Below, piece after piece: positions 50,245-58,042 of a stretch of 64,000 bases of DNA. The notes beneath the pieces were generated by a model. The model worked only from the letters and a program-made list of their open reading frames with translations. It ran no database searches and was not told where the DNA came from. The stretch comes from CAZAPG01 sp964486935. Its GTDB lineage: Bacteria; Chloroflexota; Anaerolineae; 4572-78; J111. Positions within the stretch are counted from its first letter, which is position 1; each line of letters starts with the position of its first letter. Position numbers and translations under genes: made by a program. The DNA lies in contig CAZAPG010000014.1 in the NCBI GenBank assembly GCA_964486935.1, positions 74,673-138,672 on the forward strand, written 5' to 3'.

Positions 50245-50355
50245 ATGAATGAAGGGCTGATTGTCACCCTTTTAATTGTCAACATCGCTTTGAGCGGTGC
50301 GGCCTTGTTGGGTGTTTTTGTAGTGCTCGGCATGGTTCGGGGTAGAGAGGAATAA
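50245..50355 (+). CDS. 36-residue single-pass membrane protein
   Basis: A tiny gene encoding MNEGLIVTLLIVNIALSG, a hydrophobic second half, and a charged end GMVRGREE. The single helix spans about residues 4-30, and the basic/acidic tail would sit in the cytoplasm. AGGAGG lies 10 bases before the ATG. It has its own perfect promoter and a terminator 25 bases after the stop, so it is a complete and probably highly expressed unit. Small single-helix proteins of this kind often modulate a larger membrane complex. The partner is unknown. Confidence 0.75.
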   Translation: MNEGLIVTLLIVNIALSGAALLGVFVVLGMVRGREE

Positions 50356-50380
50356 TTGCCTTGTTCAATTCGACATACTT

Positions 50381-50410
50381 AAACGGGCTGCCCTTGGTAG
50401 CCCGTTTTAA
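50381..50410 (+). terminator. Terminator of the 36-residue gene
   Basis: AAACGGGCT (50381-50389) pairs with AGCCCGTTT (50399-50407) around a 9-base loop, followed by a T-rich tail. Confidence 0.75.
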
Positions 50411-50495
50411 GTTTATTGCCTAACGTTTGCCGCTGTTTGTATCATTTTTAATAATATGTAAAATAAAACTACAACTTCTTGCGCGGGTATTATTG

Positions 50496-51641
50496 ATGGA
50501 TTTGAACATAAATGATGTTCGGGCAGAAATGCCTAATTACCAAAATTACAAAAATTGGCAACGTGACGGTGAAATTTTGGGCATTGCTGTTCATCACTCT
50601 GCTACCGCCAACCACCTTACCGGCGAACCGACAGGCAATGCCCACACCTTTTTTAATTACCACGTTAACGTGCGGGGGTGGGCGCACGGCGGGTACAATT
50701 ATGTAATTGTAGGCGCCGGTCAAATAGAATACGCCCTGGATGATAAAATTGCCGCCTACCACGCCGGTTTTAAAGACCCCGATAACTCGACCGGGTTAGA
50801 ACACGGCCAATACTGGAACAACCACTACCTGGCCATTTGCCTGTCTGGCTGGTTTAGCGAGAATCGAACTTACCAAGACCCCAACGGAACCGCCCATCAA
50901 ATTCCCAACAAATTCACCCAACCGACGGCGGCTCAATGGCAATCGCTGCTGGCGCTTATTCAACATTTGCGCCAAAAATATAACATCCCTATAGAAAATG
51001 TGCGGGGCCATCGAGAACTGACCGGCAACAGCACCACCTGCCCCGGCCACACCTTTGACCCGGCCGCCCTGCGTCAAAAACTCAGAGAGTTAGAGCAACC
51101 GGAACCAGGGCCGGGCGTGGGCGCTCAACCCGAAGTGAAGCCGGGCGAACACGTTTTGCTGCTGCCCGATACCGACAAATATTTTGACTCGGCGATGGCC
51201 TATATCTGGAAATTTCAACCCGACGTGAGCTTTGCCGTAAATGAAGCCGCAGGCCGCTGGAAATATGTAACCGCCGTAGGCAACCCTCAAGATATTAGCG
51301 ACGCCCAATTAACAAAATTGCGAAACAGCGGGGCGCTCCTGGTTCAGCGAATTTCCGGCGACCCGCAGACAGCCCAAAAAATATTGGATAAACTGGTTGA
51401 AAAGGGGCTGCGGTTTCTGGAACCTTCGGATGAGCCGGCCCCGGAACCCTCACCCCAGCCGCCCCCCCCGGAGCGCACTTACACCGTTCAGCCGGGCGAC
51501 ACGCTTTCCTCAATTGCCCGGCAGGTGTACGGTAATGCCGGATTATGGCGCATTATATTTGAAGCCAACCGTAACATACTCAGCGACCCCAGCCTGATAC
51601 GCCCCGGCCAGATATTAAAAATTCCGCCCCAGCCCGCGTAA
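50496..51641 (+). CDS. N-acetylmuramoyl-L-alanine amidase with LysM domain
   Basis: A 381-residue protein. The N-terminal amidase_2/PGRP fold (about 10-190) shows the zinc ligands in GIAVHHSAT and RGHRELTGNSTTCPGH. The middle (220-300) has no match I recognise (YIWKFQPDVSFAVNEAAG). After a Pro-rich linker, a C-terminal LysM (TYTVQPGDTLSSIARQVYG) binds peptidoglycan. No signal peptide is seen with the chosen start MDLNINDVR, and an upstream extension to 50427 is only weakly hydrophobic. The protein could be cytoplasmic, prophage-like or exported by another route. The start codon lacks a clear ribosome site. Confidence 0.88.
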   Translation: MDLNINDVRAEMPNYQNYKNWQRDGEILGIAVHHSATANHLTGEPTGNAHTFFNYHVNVRGWAHGGYNYVIVGAGQIEYALDDKIAAYHAGFKDPDNSTGLEHGQYWNNHYLAICLSGWFSENRTYQDPNGTAHQIPNKFTQPTAAQWQSLLALIQHLRQKYNIPIENVRGHRELTGNSTTCPGHTFDPAALRQKLRELEQPEPGPGVGAQPEVKPGEHVLLLPDTDKYFDSAMAYIWKFQPDVSFAVNEAAGRWKYVTAVGNPQDISDAQLTKLRNSGALLVQRISGDPQTAQKILDKLVEKGLRFLEPSDEPAPEPSPQPPPPERTYTVQPGDTLSSIARQVYGNAGLWRIIFEANRNILSDPSLIRPGQILKIPPQPA

Positions 51642-51803
51642 GAAAAGCGCCGGTTATTTCGTTTAATAATTATGGAGAAGCTTTGGTAATTGAGAGCTGG
51701 CTCAATTTTTGCGACGGTTTGGTAAACCCGGCTAATTTTGAGCCAAATAACGGTCGGTCAGTTGGAGATAGCAGGTGAGTAGCGCCACTTTGAGAGTTTG
51801 GTG

Positions 51804-53078
51804 ATGACAAAGCGTAAATCGCAACTTTTAGATATTCTTTATTCCAGCGGCCCGGCGGTAGCCGTTTTAAAATCTGCAACTAAACACAAAGACCGCGGTC
51901 TGGCCAGCGAACTTCGCTACCCGTTTTTGGCCATTGTGGGTCAAACCGAAATGAAAATAGCGTTGCTGCTGGCTTTGATTAACCGCGCCGTGGGCGGCGT
52001 GTTGCTAATTGGGGCGCGTGGCACGGCTAAAACAACCGCCGTGCGCGGCCTGACAGATTTGATGCCTCTGGTTGAACGCAGCACCTGTGAATATGGCTGC
52101 GAACCGGAAGACCTTTACAGCTACGGGATGGATGGCGTTTGCAAAGAATGCGCCCAAAAGCTGGGCATGGGCGACCCCATTACCGTATCTGAGCCAATGC
52201 GCCTGGTAGAGTTGCCCCTAAACGCCCGGTTGGAAGATGTGGTGGGCGGCATTAACGAACGGGTTGCCCTGGAGCAAAACAGGGTGATGCTGGAGCGCGG
52301 CTTGCTGGCCCAGGCCGATTTGAATTTGCTCTACATTGATGAAGTCAACCTGCTAGACCGGTTGATTATTGACGCAATTTTGGATGCGGCGGCCCAAGGG
52401 CAATACACCGTGCGGCGCGGCCCAATGTCGGCCACGTATCGCTCGCGGCTAACCCTGGTTGGCTCGATGAACCCGGAAGAAGGGCTGCTGCGGCCACAAA
52501 TTCAAGACCGGTTTGGGCTGCGGGTGCTGGTGCGGGGGGTCAGCACCCCGGATGAGCGTATGGAGATTTACCGGCGCGCGGTGACCTTTAAAAATAAGCC
52601 CTACCGATTTGTGAATAGTTGGGCCGCCGAAAGCGAGGCGGCTATGCTGGAAGTGGCCGAAGCCCGCAAGCGATTACCCAAAGTAGCATTTGCTCCGGGG
52701 GTTGAACAAGAGGCCATTGGCTGGATTGAGGCGCTCAAAATAGATAGCCACCGCGCCGAAATGACCCTGTTTGAAGCGGGACGCGCCCTGGCTGCCGCTG
52801 ATGGCCGGCTGGAAGTAGCCCTTGACGACCTGCGAACCGTGGCCCCGATGGCGCTGCGCCAGCGCCAAACGGAAACTGCCGCCGAATATTTTGACATGCA
52901 AACCAAAGAGGATGATACTATTAAGCGGGTGATTAACAGCGCCCCAAAGGTCAAAAAACGCCGAACCAAAAAGTCAAAAGATACAAACGCTTCGGAGGCT
53001 GTTTCAAAAAATGGACAGTCTTCTAAGGCCCAAAAGAACCCCCAGACAAAAAAAGCAAGCGAGAGGGTTTCTGGATAA
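51804..53078 (+). CDS. AAA+ ATPase of the magnesium chelatase ChlI/BchI family
   Basis: A 424-residue AAA+ protein: Walker A GARGTAKTT, Walker B LLYIDEVNLL, sensor region LVGSMNPEEG and arginine-finger area DRFGLRV. A four-cysteine cluster (CEYGC then CKEC) lies between the Walker motifs, as in ChlI/BchI. In Mg-chelatase this subunit powers metal insertion into protoporphyrin IX. The D and H subunits are not nearby, and no other tetrapyrrole gene is seen, so it may serve a MoxR-like role instead. The tail is Lys/Ser-rich and disordered. TTG and GTG codons precede the chosen ATG in frame. Confidence 0.85.
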   Translation: MTKRKSQLLDILYSSGPAVAVLKSATKHKDRGLASELRYPFLAIVGQTEMKIALLLALINRAVGGVLLIGARGTAKTTAVRGLTDLMPLVERSTCEYGCEPEDLYSYGMDGVCKECAQKLGMGDPITVSEPMRLVELPLNARLEDVVGGINERVALEQNRVMLERGLLAQADLNLLYIDEVNLLDRLIIDAILDAAAQGQYTVRRGPMSATYRSRLTLVGSMNPEEGLLRPQIQDRFGLRVLVRGVSTPDERMEIYRRAVTFKNKPYRFVNSWAAESEAAMLEVAEARKRLPKVAFAPGVEQEAIGWIEALKIDSHRAEMTLFEAGRALAAADGRLEVALDDLRTVAPMALRQRQTETAAEYFDMQTKEDDTIKRVINSAPKVKKRRTKKSKDTNASEAVSKNGQSSKAQKNPQTKKASERVSG

Positions 53079-53094
53079 CCGGTCCAAAAAAACT

Positions 53095-53122
53095 AAAAGG
53101 CGGCCCTTGAGCCGCCTTTTTT
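53095..53122. terminator. Bidirectional terminator between ChlI and HAD genes
   Basis: AAAAGGCGGC (53095-53104) pairs with GCCGCCTTTT (53111-53120) around CCTTGA, with T-runs on both sides. It overlaps the stop codon of the HAD gene. Confidence 0.85.
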
Positions 53123-53792
53123 AACGCATCAGCGAGTTGGGGAGCAATTTTCGCAAAATGTTTTCAACATGAAAAACGGTGGGTACGGTGTAATCAATGG
53201 CAATCGACTCGCAGCTTTCGCCAACCAAAATGGTGGTCATTCCCAAATCTCTGGCCGGAATCAAGTTGCGGGGTTTGTCGTCAACCATAATGCAGCTTTC
53301 GCCGGGCACGCCTAAAAGTTGCAGGGTTCGTTTGTAAGCCCAGGGGTCGGGCTTGCATTTGTAATCAACCGCGGCAGTGTCGATAATCAATTCAAAATGG
53401 GGCCGGACTCTGAGGGTATTTAGCACGCGTTCGCAGTGAGGAATATCGGCATTGGAAAAAATCACTTTGCGCAGCGGAACTTCCTGCAACATCTGGTCCA
53501 AAGGGGGGCTGGGGCCAAAAAAATCACGCGGATTCACATCGTGCACAAAGGCCAGATAATCCAGCGGGTTGATATGATACTCTTCTATCAGGCCGCGCAG
53601 CGAGGTGCCATACTTTTGGTAATATTGCCGTTTCTTTATCGAGGCATCATCTGCCGGAATGCCCACATGTTGGGTCATAAACAGCAAAATACGCTCACTG
53701 ATAGCGTCCATTAAACCCGCTTCTTTGGGGTACAGGGTATCGTCCAGGTCAAACAAAATATATTCAAATTGGGGTTTGGGGGTATGTTTCAT
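53121..53792 (-). CDS. HAD hydrolase, pyrimidine 5'-nucleotidase type
   Basis: A 223-residue HAD-superfamily phosphatase. Motif I is FDLDDTLYP (nucleophile and acid Asp), motif II VIFSNAD, the lysine is in CKPDPWAYK, and motif IV is MVDDKPRNL. This pattern and length fit the pyrimidine 5'-nucleotidase (SDT1/PPA-phosphatase-like) branch, which dephosphorylates UMP, CMP or related compounds. The third codon, ATG at 53792, is taken as the start. The gene has no near neighbour on its strand. Confidence 0.9.
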   Translation of the reverse strand: MKHTPKPQFEYILFDLDDTLYPKEAGLMDAISERILLFMTQHVGIPADDASIKKRQYYQKYGTSLRGLIEEYHINPLDYLAFVHDVNPRDFFGPSPPLDQMLQEVPLRKVIFSNADIPHCERVLNTLRVRPHFELIIDTAAVDYKCKPDPWAYKRTLQLLGVPGESCIMVDDKPRNLIPARDLGMTTILVGESCESIAIDYTVPTVFHVENILRKLLPNSLMR

Positions 53793-53856
53793 TATCAACC
53801 AAACTCAGACAGACCGGGTCTGGTCGGCCTACCTGTTGCCTTGCTTTAAGCCCGCC

Positions 53857-53879
53857 AATTAACCAATCAATTAACCAAT
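53857..53879. repeat. Tandem direct repeat AATTAACCAAT x2
   Basis: Two exact 11-bp copies separated by one base, 65 bp ahead of the HAD gene start. They may be a binding site or chance AT-rich sequence. Confidence 0.4.
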
Positions 53880-53965
53880 ATGGAGCTGCGGGGTAACTCT
53901 TAAACTATGTTGACAATCGGGAAAAGTTGAATTGGAGCGGGGCTAAGTTTTGAAGGTACAAACAC

Positions 53966-54026
53966 AAAAGAGGAGCAGGACTTTTGGAGATAGCTGTTAC
54001 TCCAAAAATTACCGGCTCCTCTTTTT
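53966..54026. repeat. Two-tier hairpin in a 390-bp gene-free gap
   Basis: Outer arms AAAAGAGGAGC (53966-53976) and GCTCCTCTTTT (54015-54025) pair over 11 bp. Inside, TTTTGGAG (53982-53989) pairs with CTCCAAAA (54000-54007). A T-run ends the outer stem. The gap 53793-54186 has no gene; this structure, the direct repeat and a -10 box are all I see there. It could be an RNA element, a terminator or the remnant of a mobile palindrome. Confidence 0.55.
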
Positions 54027-54133
54027 AATGAACGGAAGTGCTGAACAAAAACAATGATAACATAACAAAGTTGACTTGTCTAGTAGGACATTATGACCAA
54101 CAGCAAACGACTCGTCGTAACATATTAATTATG

Positions 54134-54139
54134 CTAGAA
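54134..54139 (+). promoter_or_regulatory. -10 box (TAGAAT) of the MBL-CorC operon
   Basis: TAGAAT lies 48 bases before the TTG start. No convincing -35 is at the right distance. Confidence 0.35.
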
Positions 54140-54186
54140 TGATGTCTGGTTTTACCCACTTCCGCATCCAATGGAGGAATTTTGCC

Positions 54187-54807
54187 TTGATTATCAAACA
54201 ACTACCGGTTGGCCCCATTCAAACCAACTGTTACATTGTTGGCTGCCAGAAAACCCGCGAAGGCGTTGTTATTGACCCCGGCGACGAACCGGAGCGTATT
54301 CTGGCCGAAATAAAACAAGATAAGCTGACCATTAAATATATTCTTAACACTCACGCCCATTTTGACCACATCCTGGCCAATGCAGCCCTGATAGAGGCAA
54401 CCGGCGCGCCGCTGGCAATTCATCCCCTGGAGATACCAATGTTGAGGAATGGCGGCGGGGCCAGCGCCTTTGGCTTGCAGGCGCCGCCCAGCCCGGAGCC
54501 AGATATTCAACTGGCCGAAGGGGATAAAATCAGCTTTGGGACGCACACCTTTGAGGTGCTATTTACGCCGGGCCACACCGCCGGACACGTCAGCTTTTAC
54601 GAGCCAACCGAAGCTATTATTTTTGATGGCGACGTGCTGTTTGCCGACGGCATTGGCCGCACCGACCTGCCCGGCGGCGATTACGAAACCCTCATGACCA
54701 GCATCAACGAAAAACTGATGACCCTGCCCGATGAAACCGTGGTTTGTTCCGGCCACGGCCCGGTAACAACCATTGGGCGCGAGCGGGCGGGAAACCCCTG
54801 GCTATAA
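54187..54807 (+). CDS. Metallo-beta-lactamase-fold hydrolase (glyoxalase II/YcbL-like)
   Basis: A 206-residue MBL-fold enzyme with a full set of metal ligands: NTHAHFDHI (HxHxDH), TPGHTAGH, the bridging Asp in FDGDVLF and the final His in SGHGP. The compact size without the C-terminal helical domain matches YcbL-type glyoxalase II relatives, thioester hydrolases. The start is a TTG at 54187 with GGAGG 9 bases upstream, as further upstream codons overlap the promoter. Its stop overlaps the next ATG (TAATG), so the two genes are translated together. Confidence 0.92.
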   Translation: MIIKQLPVGPIQTNCYIVGCQKTREGVVIDPGDEPERILAEIKQDKLTIKYILNTHAHFDHILANAALIEATGAPLAIHPLEIPMLRNGGGASAFGLQAPPSPEPDIQLAEGDKISFGTHTFEVLFTPGHTAGHVSFYEPTEAIIFDGDVLFADGIGRTDLPGGDYETLMTSINEKLMTLPDETVVCSGHGPVTTIGRERAGNPWL

Positions 54808-56141
54808 TGCAATTTGATAATGTTTTCCTGGAAATCCTGATAATTTTTCTGTTGCTTGTGGCTAACGGCATTTTTGCCATGGCAGAAATTGCAATTGTCT
54901 CGGCGCGTAAGGTGCGGTTGCAGCGGTTAGCCAACGAGGGCAATTTGCGCGCCCGCGCGGCCCTGGAGCTGGCAAATAACCCCAGCCTGTTCTTTTCCAC
55001 CGTTCAGGTGGGCATCACCCTGGTCGGCGTCTTGGCCGGCGCCTTTGGCGGAGTGACTCTGGGCCGCAAATTGGGCGGCTATCTTGACACCTTTGCCCTG
55101 TTAGCCTCTTATGGAGAAACTGTAGGAATTGCCGTGGTAGTGCTGCTGGTCACGTACTTTTCGCTAATTATTGGCGAGCTGGTTCCCAAACGATTGGCCC
55201 ACAGCCACGCCGAACAAATTGCCCTGCTTGTGGCTGCGCCAATGAGTGCGCTCTCAAAAATAGCTTCGCCGGTGGTGGGGCTGCTGATGGTTTCAACCGA
55301 AGCGGTGGTTCGCTCTTTAAACATAAAATCCTCCGCCGAACCCTCCATCACCGAAGAGGAAATCAAGGTTTTAATTGAACAGGGCACGCAAATAGGTATC
55401 TTTGAAGAAGTCGAGCAAGATATGATTGAAGAAGTGCTCAACCTCGACGACCGGCGAGTCAATTTAGTGATGACTCCCCGGCCCCAGATAATCTGGCTCG
55501 ACATTAACGCCTCGTCAGATGAAATTCGGCACAAAATTACGCAAAGCCATCATTCCCGCTTTCCCGTGGCCGACGATGGGCTGGACAACCTGCTTGGCAT
55601 CATGTATGTTAAAGATTTATTGGCCCAAAGTATGGCCAGCCAACCTTTTGATTTACAGGCGTTACTGCGCCCGGCCTTATTTGTGCCGGAAACCATCTCG
55701 GTGCTGAAGGTTTTGGAATTGTTTAAACAAGAGCGCAGCCACCTGGCCCTGGTTACGGATGAATATGGCGGTATCGAAGGTTTGGTAACATCTGATGATA
55801 TTTTAGATTCAATTGTGGGCGACATCCCCACCGTTGGGTCACAGGCAGAGCCTTTGGTGGTTCAGCGCGAGGATGGTTCGTGGCTGCTCGATGGGCTGTT
55901 GCGAATTGATGACCTCAAAGAAATTTTTGACCTTCACCAGCTACCCGGCGAAGAGCAAAACAGCTATCAAACGCTGGCCGGGTTTGTAATCAGCCAGGTT
56001 GGACATATTCCCACGGTTGGGCAACATTTTGAATGGAGCCAATTGCGCTTTGAGGTGGTGGATATGGATGGCCGCCGGGTAGATAAGGTGCTGGTAATGC
56101 CGGCGCAACCCCAAATGAAAAATTCGGCGGAAGGGATTTAG
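54807..56141 (+). CDS. CorC/HlyC-family CNNM-type membrane protein
   Basis: A 444-residue protein with a DUF21 (CNNM) membrane domain of about four helices (FLEILIIFLLLVANGIFAMAE at the start), two CBS domains (MTPRPQIIWLD; LVTDEYGGIEGLVTSDDIL) and a C-terminal CorC_HlyC transporter-associated domain (GFVISQVGHIPTVG). The family exports Mg2+/Co2+ or regulates cation transport; the CBS pair binds adenine nucleotides. The start overlaps the upstream MBL gene by one base. Confidence 0.94.
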   Translation: MQFDNVFLEILIIFLLLVANGIFAMAEIAIVSARKVRLQRLANEGNLRARAALELANNPSLFFSTVQVGITLVGVLAGAFGGVTLGRKLGGYLDTFALLASYGETVGIAVVVLLVTYFSLIIGELVPKRLAHSHAEQIALLVAAPMSALSKIASPVVGLLMVSTEAVVRSLNIKSSAEPSITEEEIKVLIEQGTQIGIFEEVEQDMIEEVLNLDDRRVNLVMTPRPQIIWLDINASSDEIRHKITQSHHSRFPVADDGLDNLLGIMYVKDLLAQSMASQPFDLQALLRPALFVPETISVLKVLELFKQERSHLALVTDEYGGIEGLVTSDDILDSIVGDIPTVGSQAEPLVVQREDGSWLLDGLLRIDDLKEIFDLHQLPGEEQNSYQTLAGFVISQVGHIPTVGQHFEWSQLRFEVVDMDGRRVDKVLVMPAQPQMKNSAEGI

Positions 56142-56159
56142 GCCGCCAATACAATCGGG

Positions 56160-56187
56160 TTGACAGGATTTATTTCTATAATAGAAT
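56160..56187 (+). promoter_or_regulatory. Promoter of the CotH-like gene
   Basis: TTGACA, 16 bp, TAGAAT. The leader would be about 87 bases long. Confidence 0.6.
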
Positions 56188-56280
56188 GATTATAGTTACT
56201 CAGGCCAGCCATTGGAACACAGAGGGGCGCGGAGGTTTTTATAAATTTCTCTTCTTGTTAGCAACGGGAGACCTGTTACG

Positions 56281-57975
56281 GTGTGTCATTTTATAAAACA
56301 AGAGAGGCTACTGAAGCTTTTGTGCTGGCTGTTATGGTCGGGGCTTATGGTAGCCGGTGGGTTTGGTTTGCTGGCCTATGGCGGGGTAAATAATGCCCTG
56401 GCCCAGCAAGCCTCTGTTACTCCCCCCGCCGGTAGCGCCGTTATCTCATCGACGATTACCTTCTCACCGGAGGCTGTTGTCTCTTACCAGCCTGTTCTGC
56501 TAACCTTGAGCAGCCCGGTTGCCGGCGGCGTCATTCGCTACACCACCAATGGCTCTGTGCCCGACTCCAACACAATGCCCTATGTTCAACCCCTGGTCAT
56601 CAGCCAGTCTACAGTAATTAGAGCGCAGGTTTTTAAGAATGGTGTGCCGTTTGGCGACGCGCAGACTCGCTCCTATTTAATTATAGATTATGAGCAGACC
56701 ATTCCCATTGTTTCAATTGCCGGCGAGGGCGCGCATTTGCAGCTTCTTCACGACCAGCCGCTATTCCGCGGGCTGGAGTGGGAGCGCCCTATTAACGTTG
56801 AATATTTTGCCCCCGGCGGCCAGCCCGGCTTCAATGTGCCGGCCGGCATCCGCATCCACGGCGGCAAATCGCGGCAGGTCAGCCCCAAAAAGTCGTACCG
56901 TCTCTACTTTCGTAAATCTTACGGCGGCCCCGGCAACCTGGAGTATCCCCTTTTCCCCGATAGCCCGGTCACAACGTTTGACAAATTGGTGCTGCGGGCC
57001 GGTTACAACGATAGCTTTATTTATGCCGACAGTTATGGCCTGGCCACTCCGGCCACGCTGAACACCAAATATATCAGCGATCAGGTGGTGCGTAATCTTC
57101 ATCGAGATATGGGGCAGCCGGTTGCTCACGGTTCCTGGGTGTTGCTTTACATCAATGGTAAATTTTGGGGGCTGTATAATTTAACCGAGCGGGTTGACTT
57201 GCAATTTTTACGCGCCTACTCTGATAAAGACTCTGATTGGGATGTCATTAAAAAGGAAGTTGGCATAGATGCCAACAACGAGTGGCATAACATTGAAACC
57301 GTGGTAGATGGCGATTACGGGGGGTGGGAAGAAAACCAGCACTGGCTGGGCAGCGCCGATTTTACCAACCCCGGCAATGTGGGCGTGTTAGAGTGGCGCG
57401 TGGATATGGAAAATGTATTTTCCTATATGTTTTTGCAGGCGTATGCTCAAAATTACGATTGGCCCGGCAACAACTGGGTTGCCTACCGGCGCAAAGACCC
57501 GGCGGCCATAGGGAATGAAGGCAAGTGGCGATTATTGGTGTGGGATGCCGAAACCACCTTTGGCAGCGGCAGCAACGAAGGCTTTAAAACCGACGTGAAC
57601 ACCCTGACCAAAATTTACAGCCCGCACGACAGCATTACCCGCATTTTGGAAAAACCATTTATTCACAGTTGCGATTTGAAGTTTCGCTTTGTGCAGCGGG
57701 CGCGGGAATATTTGGGCGTGGAAAACCTCAACAACCGGCCAGAACACGAAGTGGGCCAGCTTTCAAAAGAGCGGGTCAAAGCAGAAATCTTAAACCAGGC
57801 GGCCATTATCAGGCCCTTTATCCAAATGGAGGCCAATCGCTGGGCACCATTTATGAATACGGAAATCTTTGACCAGAATATTCAAAACGCCCTGCGCTTT
57901 GTTGACGAAAGGCAGGATGTTATCCTGCACCATCTGGATATTTTGAAGTACGAAACCTTTACTCAATGCCGGTAA
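56281..57975 (+). CDS. Secreted CotH-kinase-family protein
   Basis: A 564-residue exported protein. A signal peptide (LLCWLLWSGLMVAGGFGLLA) is followed by a chitobiase-like Ig fold (VIRYTTNGSVPDSNT). A CotH domain comes next: GIRIHGGKSRQVSPKKSYRLYF, then LLYINGKFWGLYNLTERVD and LLVWDAETTFG. CotH proteins of spore coats are atypical kinases that phosphorylate other secreted proteins, and in other bacteria they occur as surface proteins of unknown role. The GTG start at 56281 has GGGAG about 11 bases upstream. No spore genes are visible. Confidence 0.88.
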   Translation: MCHFIKQERLLKLLCWLLWSGLMVAGGFGLLAYGGVNNALAQQASVTPPAGSAVISSTITFSPEAVVSYQPVLLTLSSPVAGGVIRYTTNGSVPDSNTMPYVQPLVISQSTVIRAQVFKNGVPFGDAQTRSYLIIDYEQTIPIVSIAGEGAHLQLLHDQPLFRGLEWERPINVEYFAPGGQPGFNVPAGIRIHGGKSRQVSPKKSYRLYFRKSYGGPGNLEYPLFPDSPVTTFDKLVLRAGYNDSFIYADSYGLATPATLNTKYISDQVVRNLHRDMGQPVAHGSWVLLYINGKFWGLYNLTERVDLQFLRAYSDKDSDWDVIKKEVGIDANNEWHNIETVVDGDYGGWEENQHWLGSADFTNPGNVGVLEWRVDMENVFSYMFLQAYAQNYDWPGNNWVAYRRKDPAAIGNEGKWRLLVWDAETTFGSGSNEGFKTDVNTLTKIYSPHDSITRILEKPFIHSCDLKFRFVQRAREYLGVENLNNRPEHEVGQLSKERVKAEILNQAAIIRPFIQMEANRWAPFMNTEIFDQNIQNALRFVDERQDVILHHLDILKYETFTQCR

Positions 57976-58003
57976 AGGTTTGCCAACCAGAAGCCCCCAC
58001 TAT

Positions 58004-58036
58004 AGACCGCAGAGGTTTTCAAAACCTCTGCGGTCT
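58004..58036. terminator. Perfect 16-bp hairpin (AGACC-N5-GGTTTT family)
   Basis: AGACCGCAGAGGTTTT (58004-58019) and AAAACCTCTGCGGTCT (58021-58036) pair completely, followed by GTATTTTT. It separates the convergent CotH-like and amidase genes and is likely a terminator for both. Confidence 0.75.
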
Positions 58037-58042
58037 GTATTT

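Noticed and set aside
51804..53078. Evidence that the organism is photosynthetic
   Set aside because: A single ChlI-like ATPase without D/H subunits or other pigment genes is not enough.
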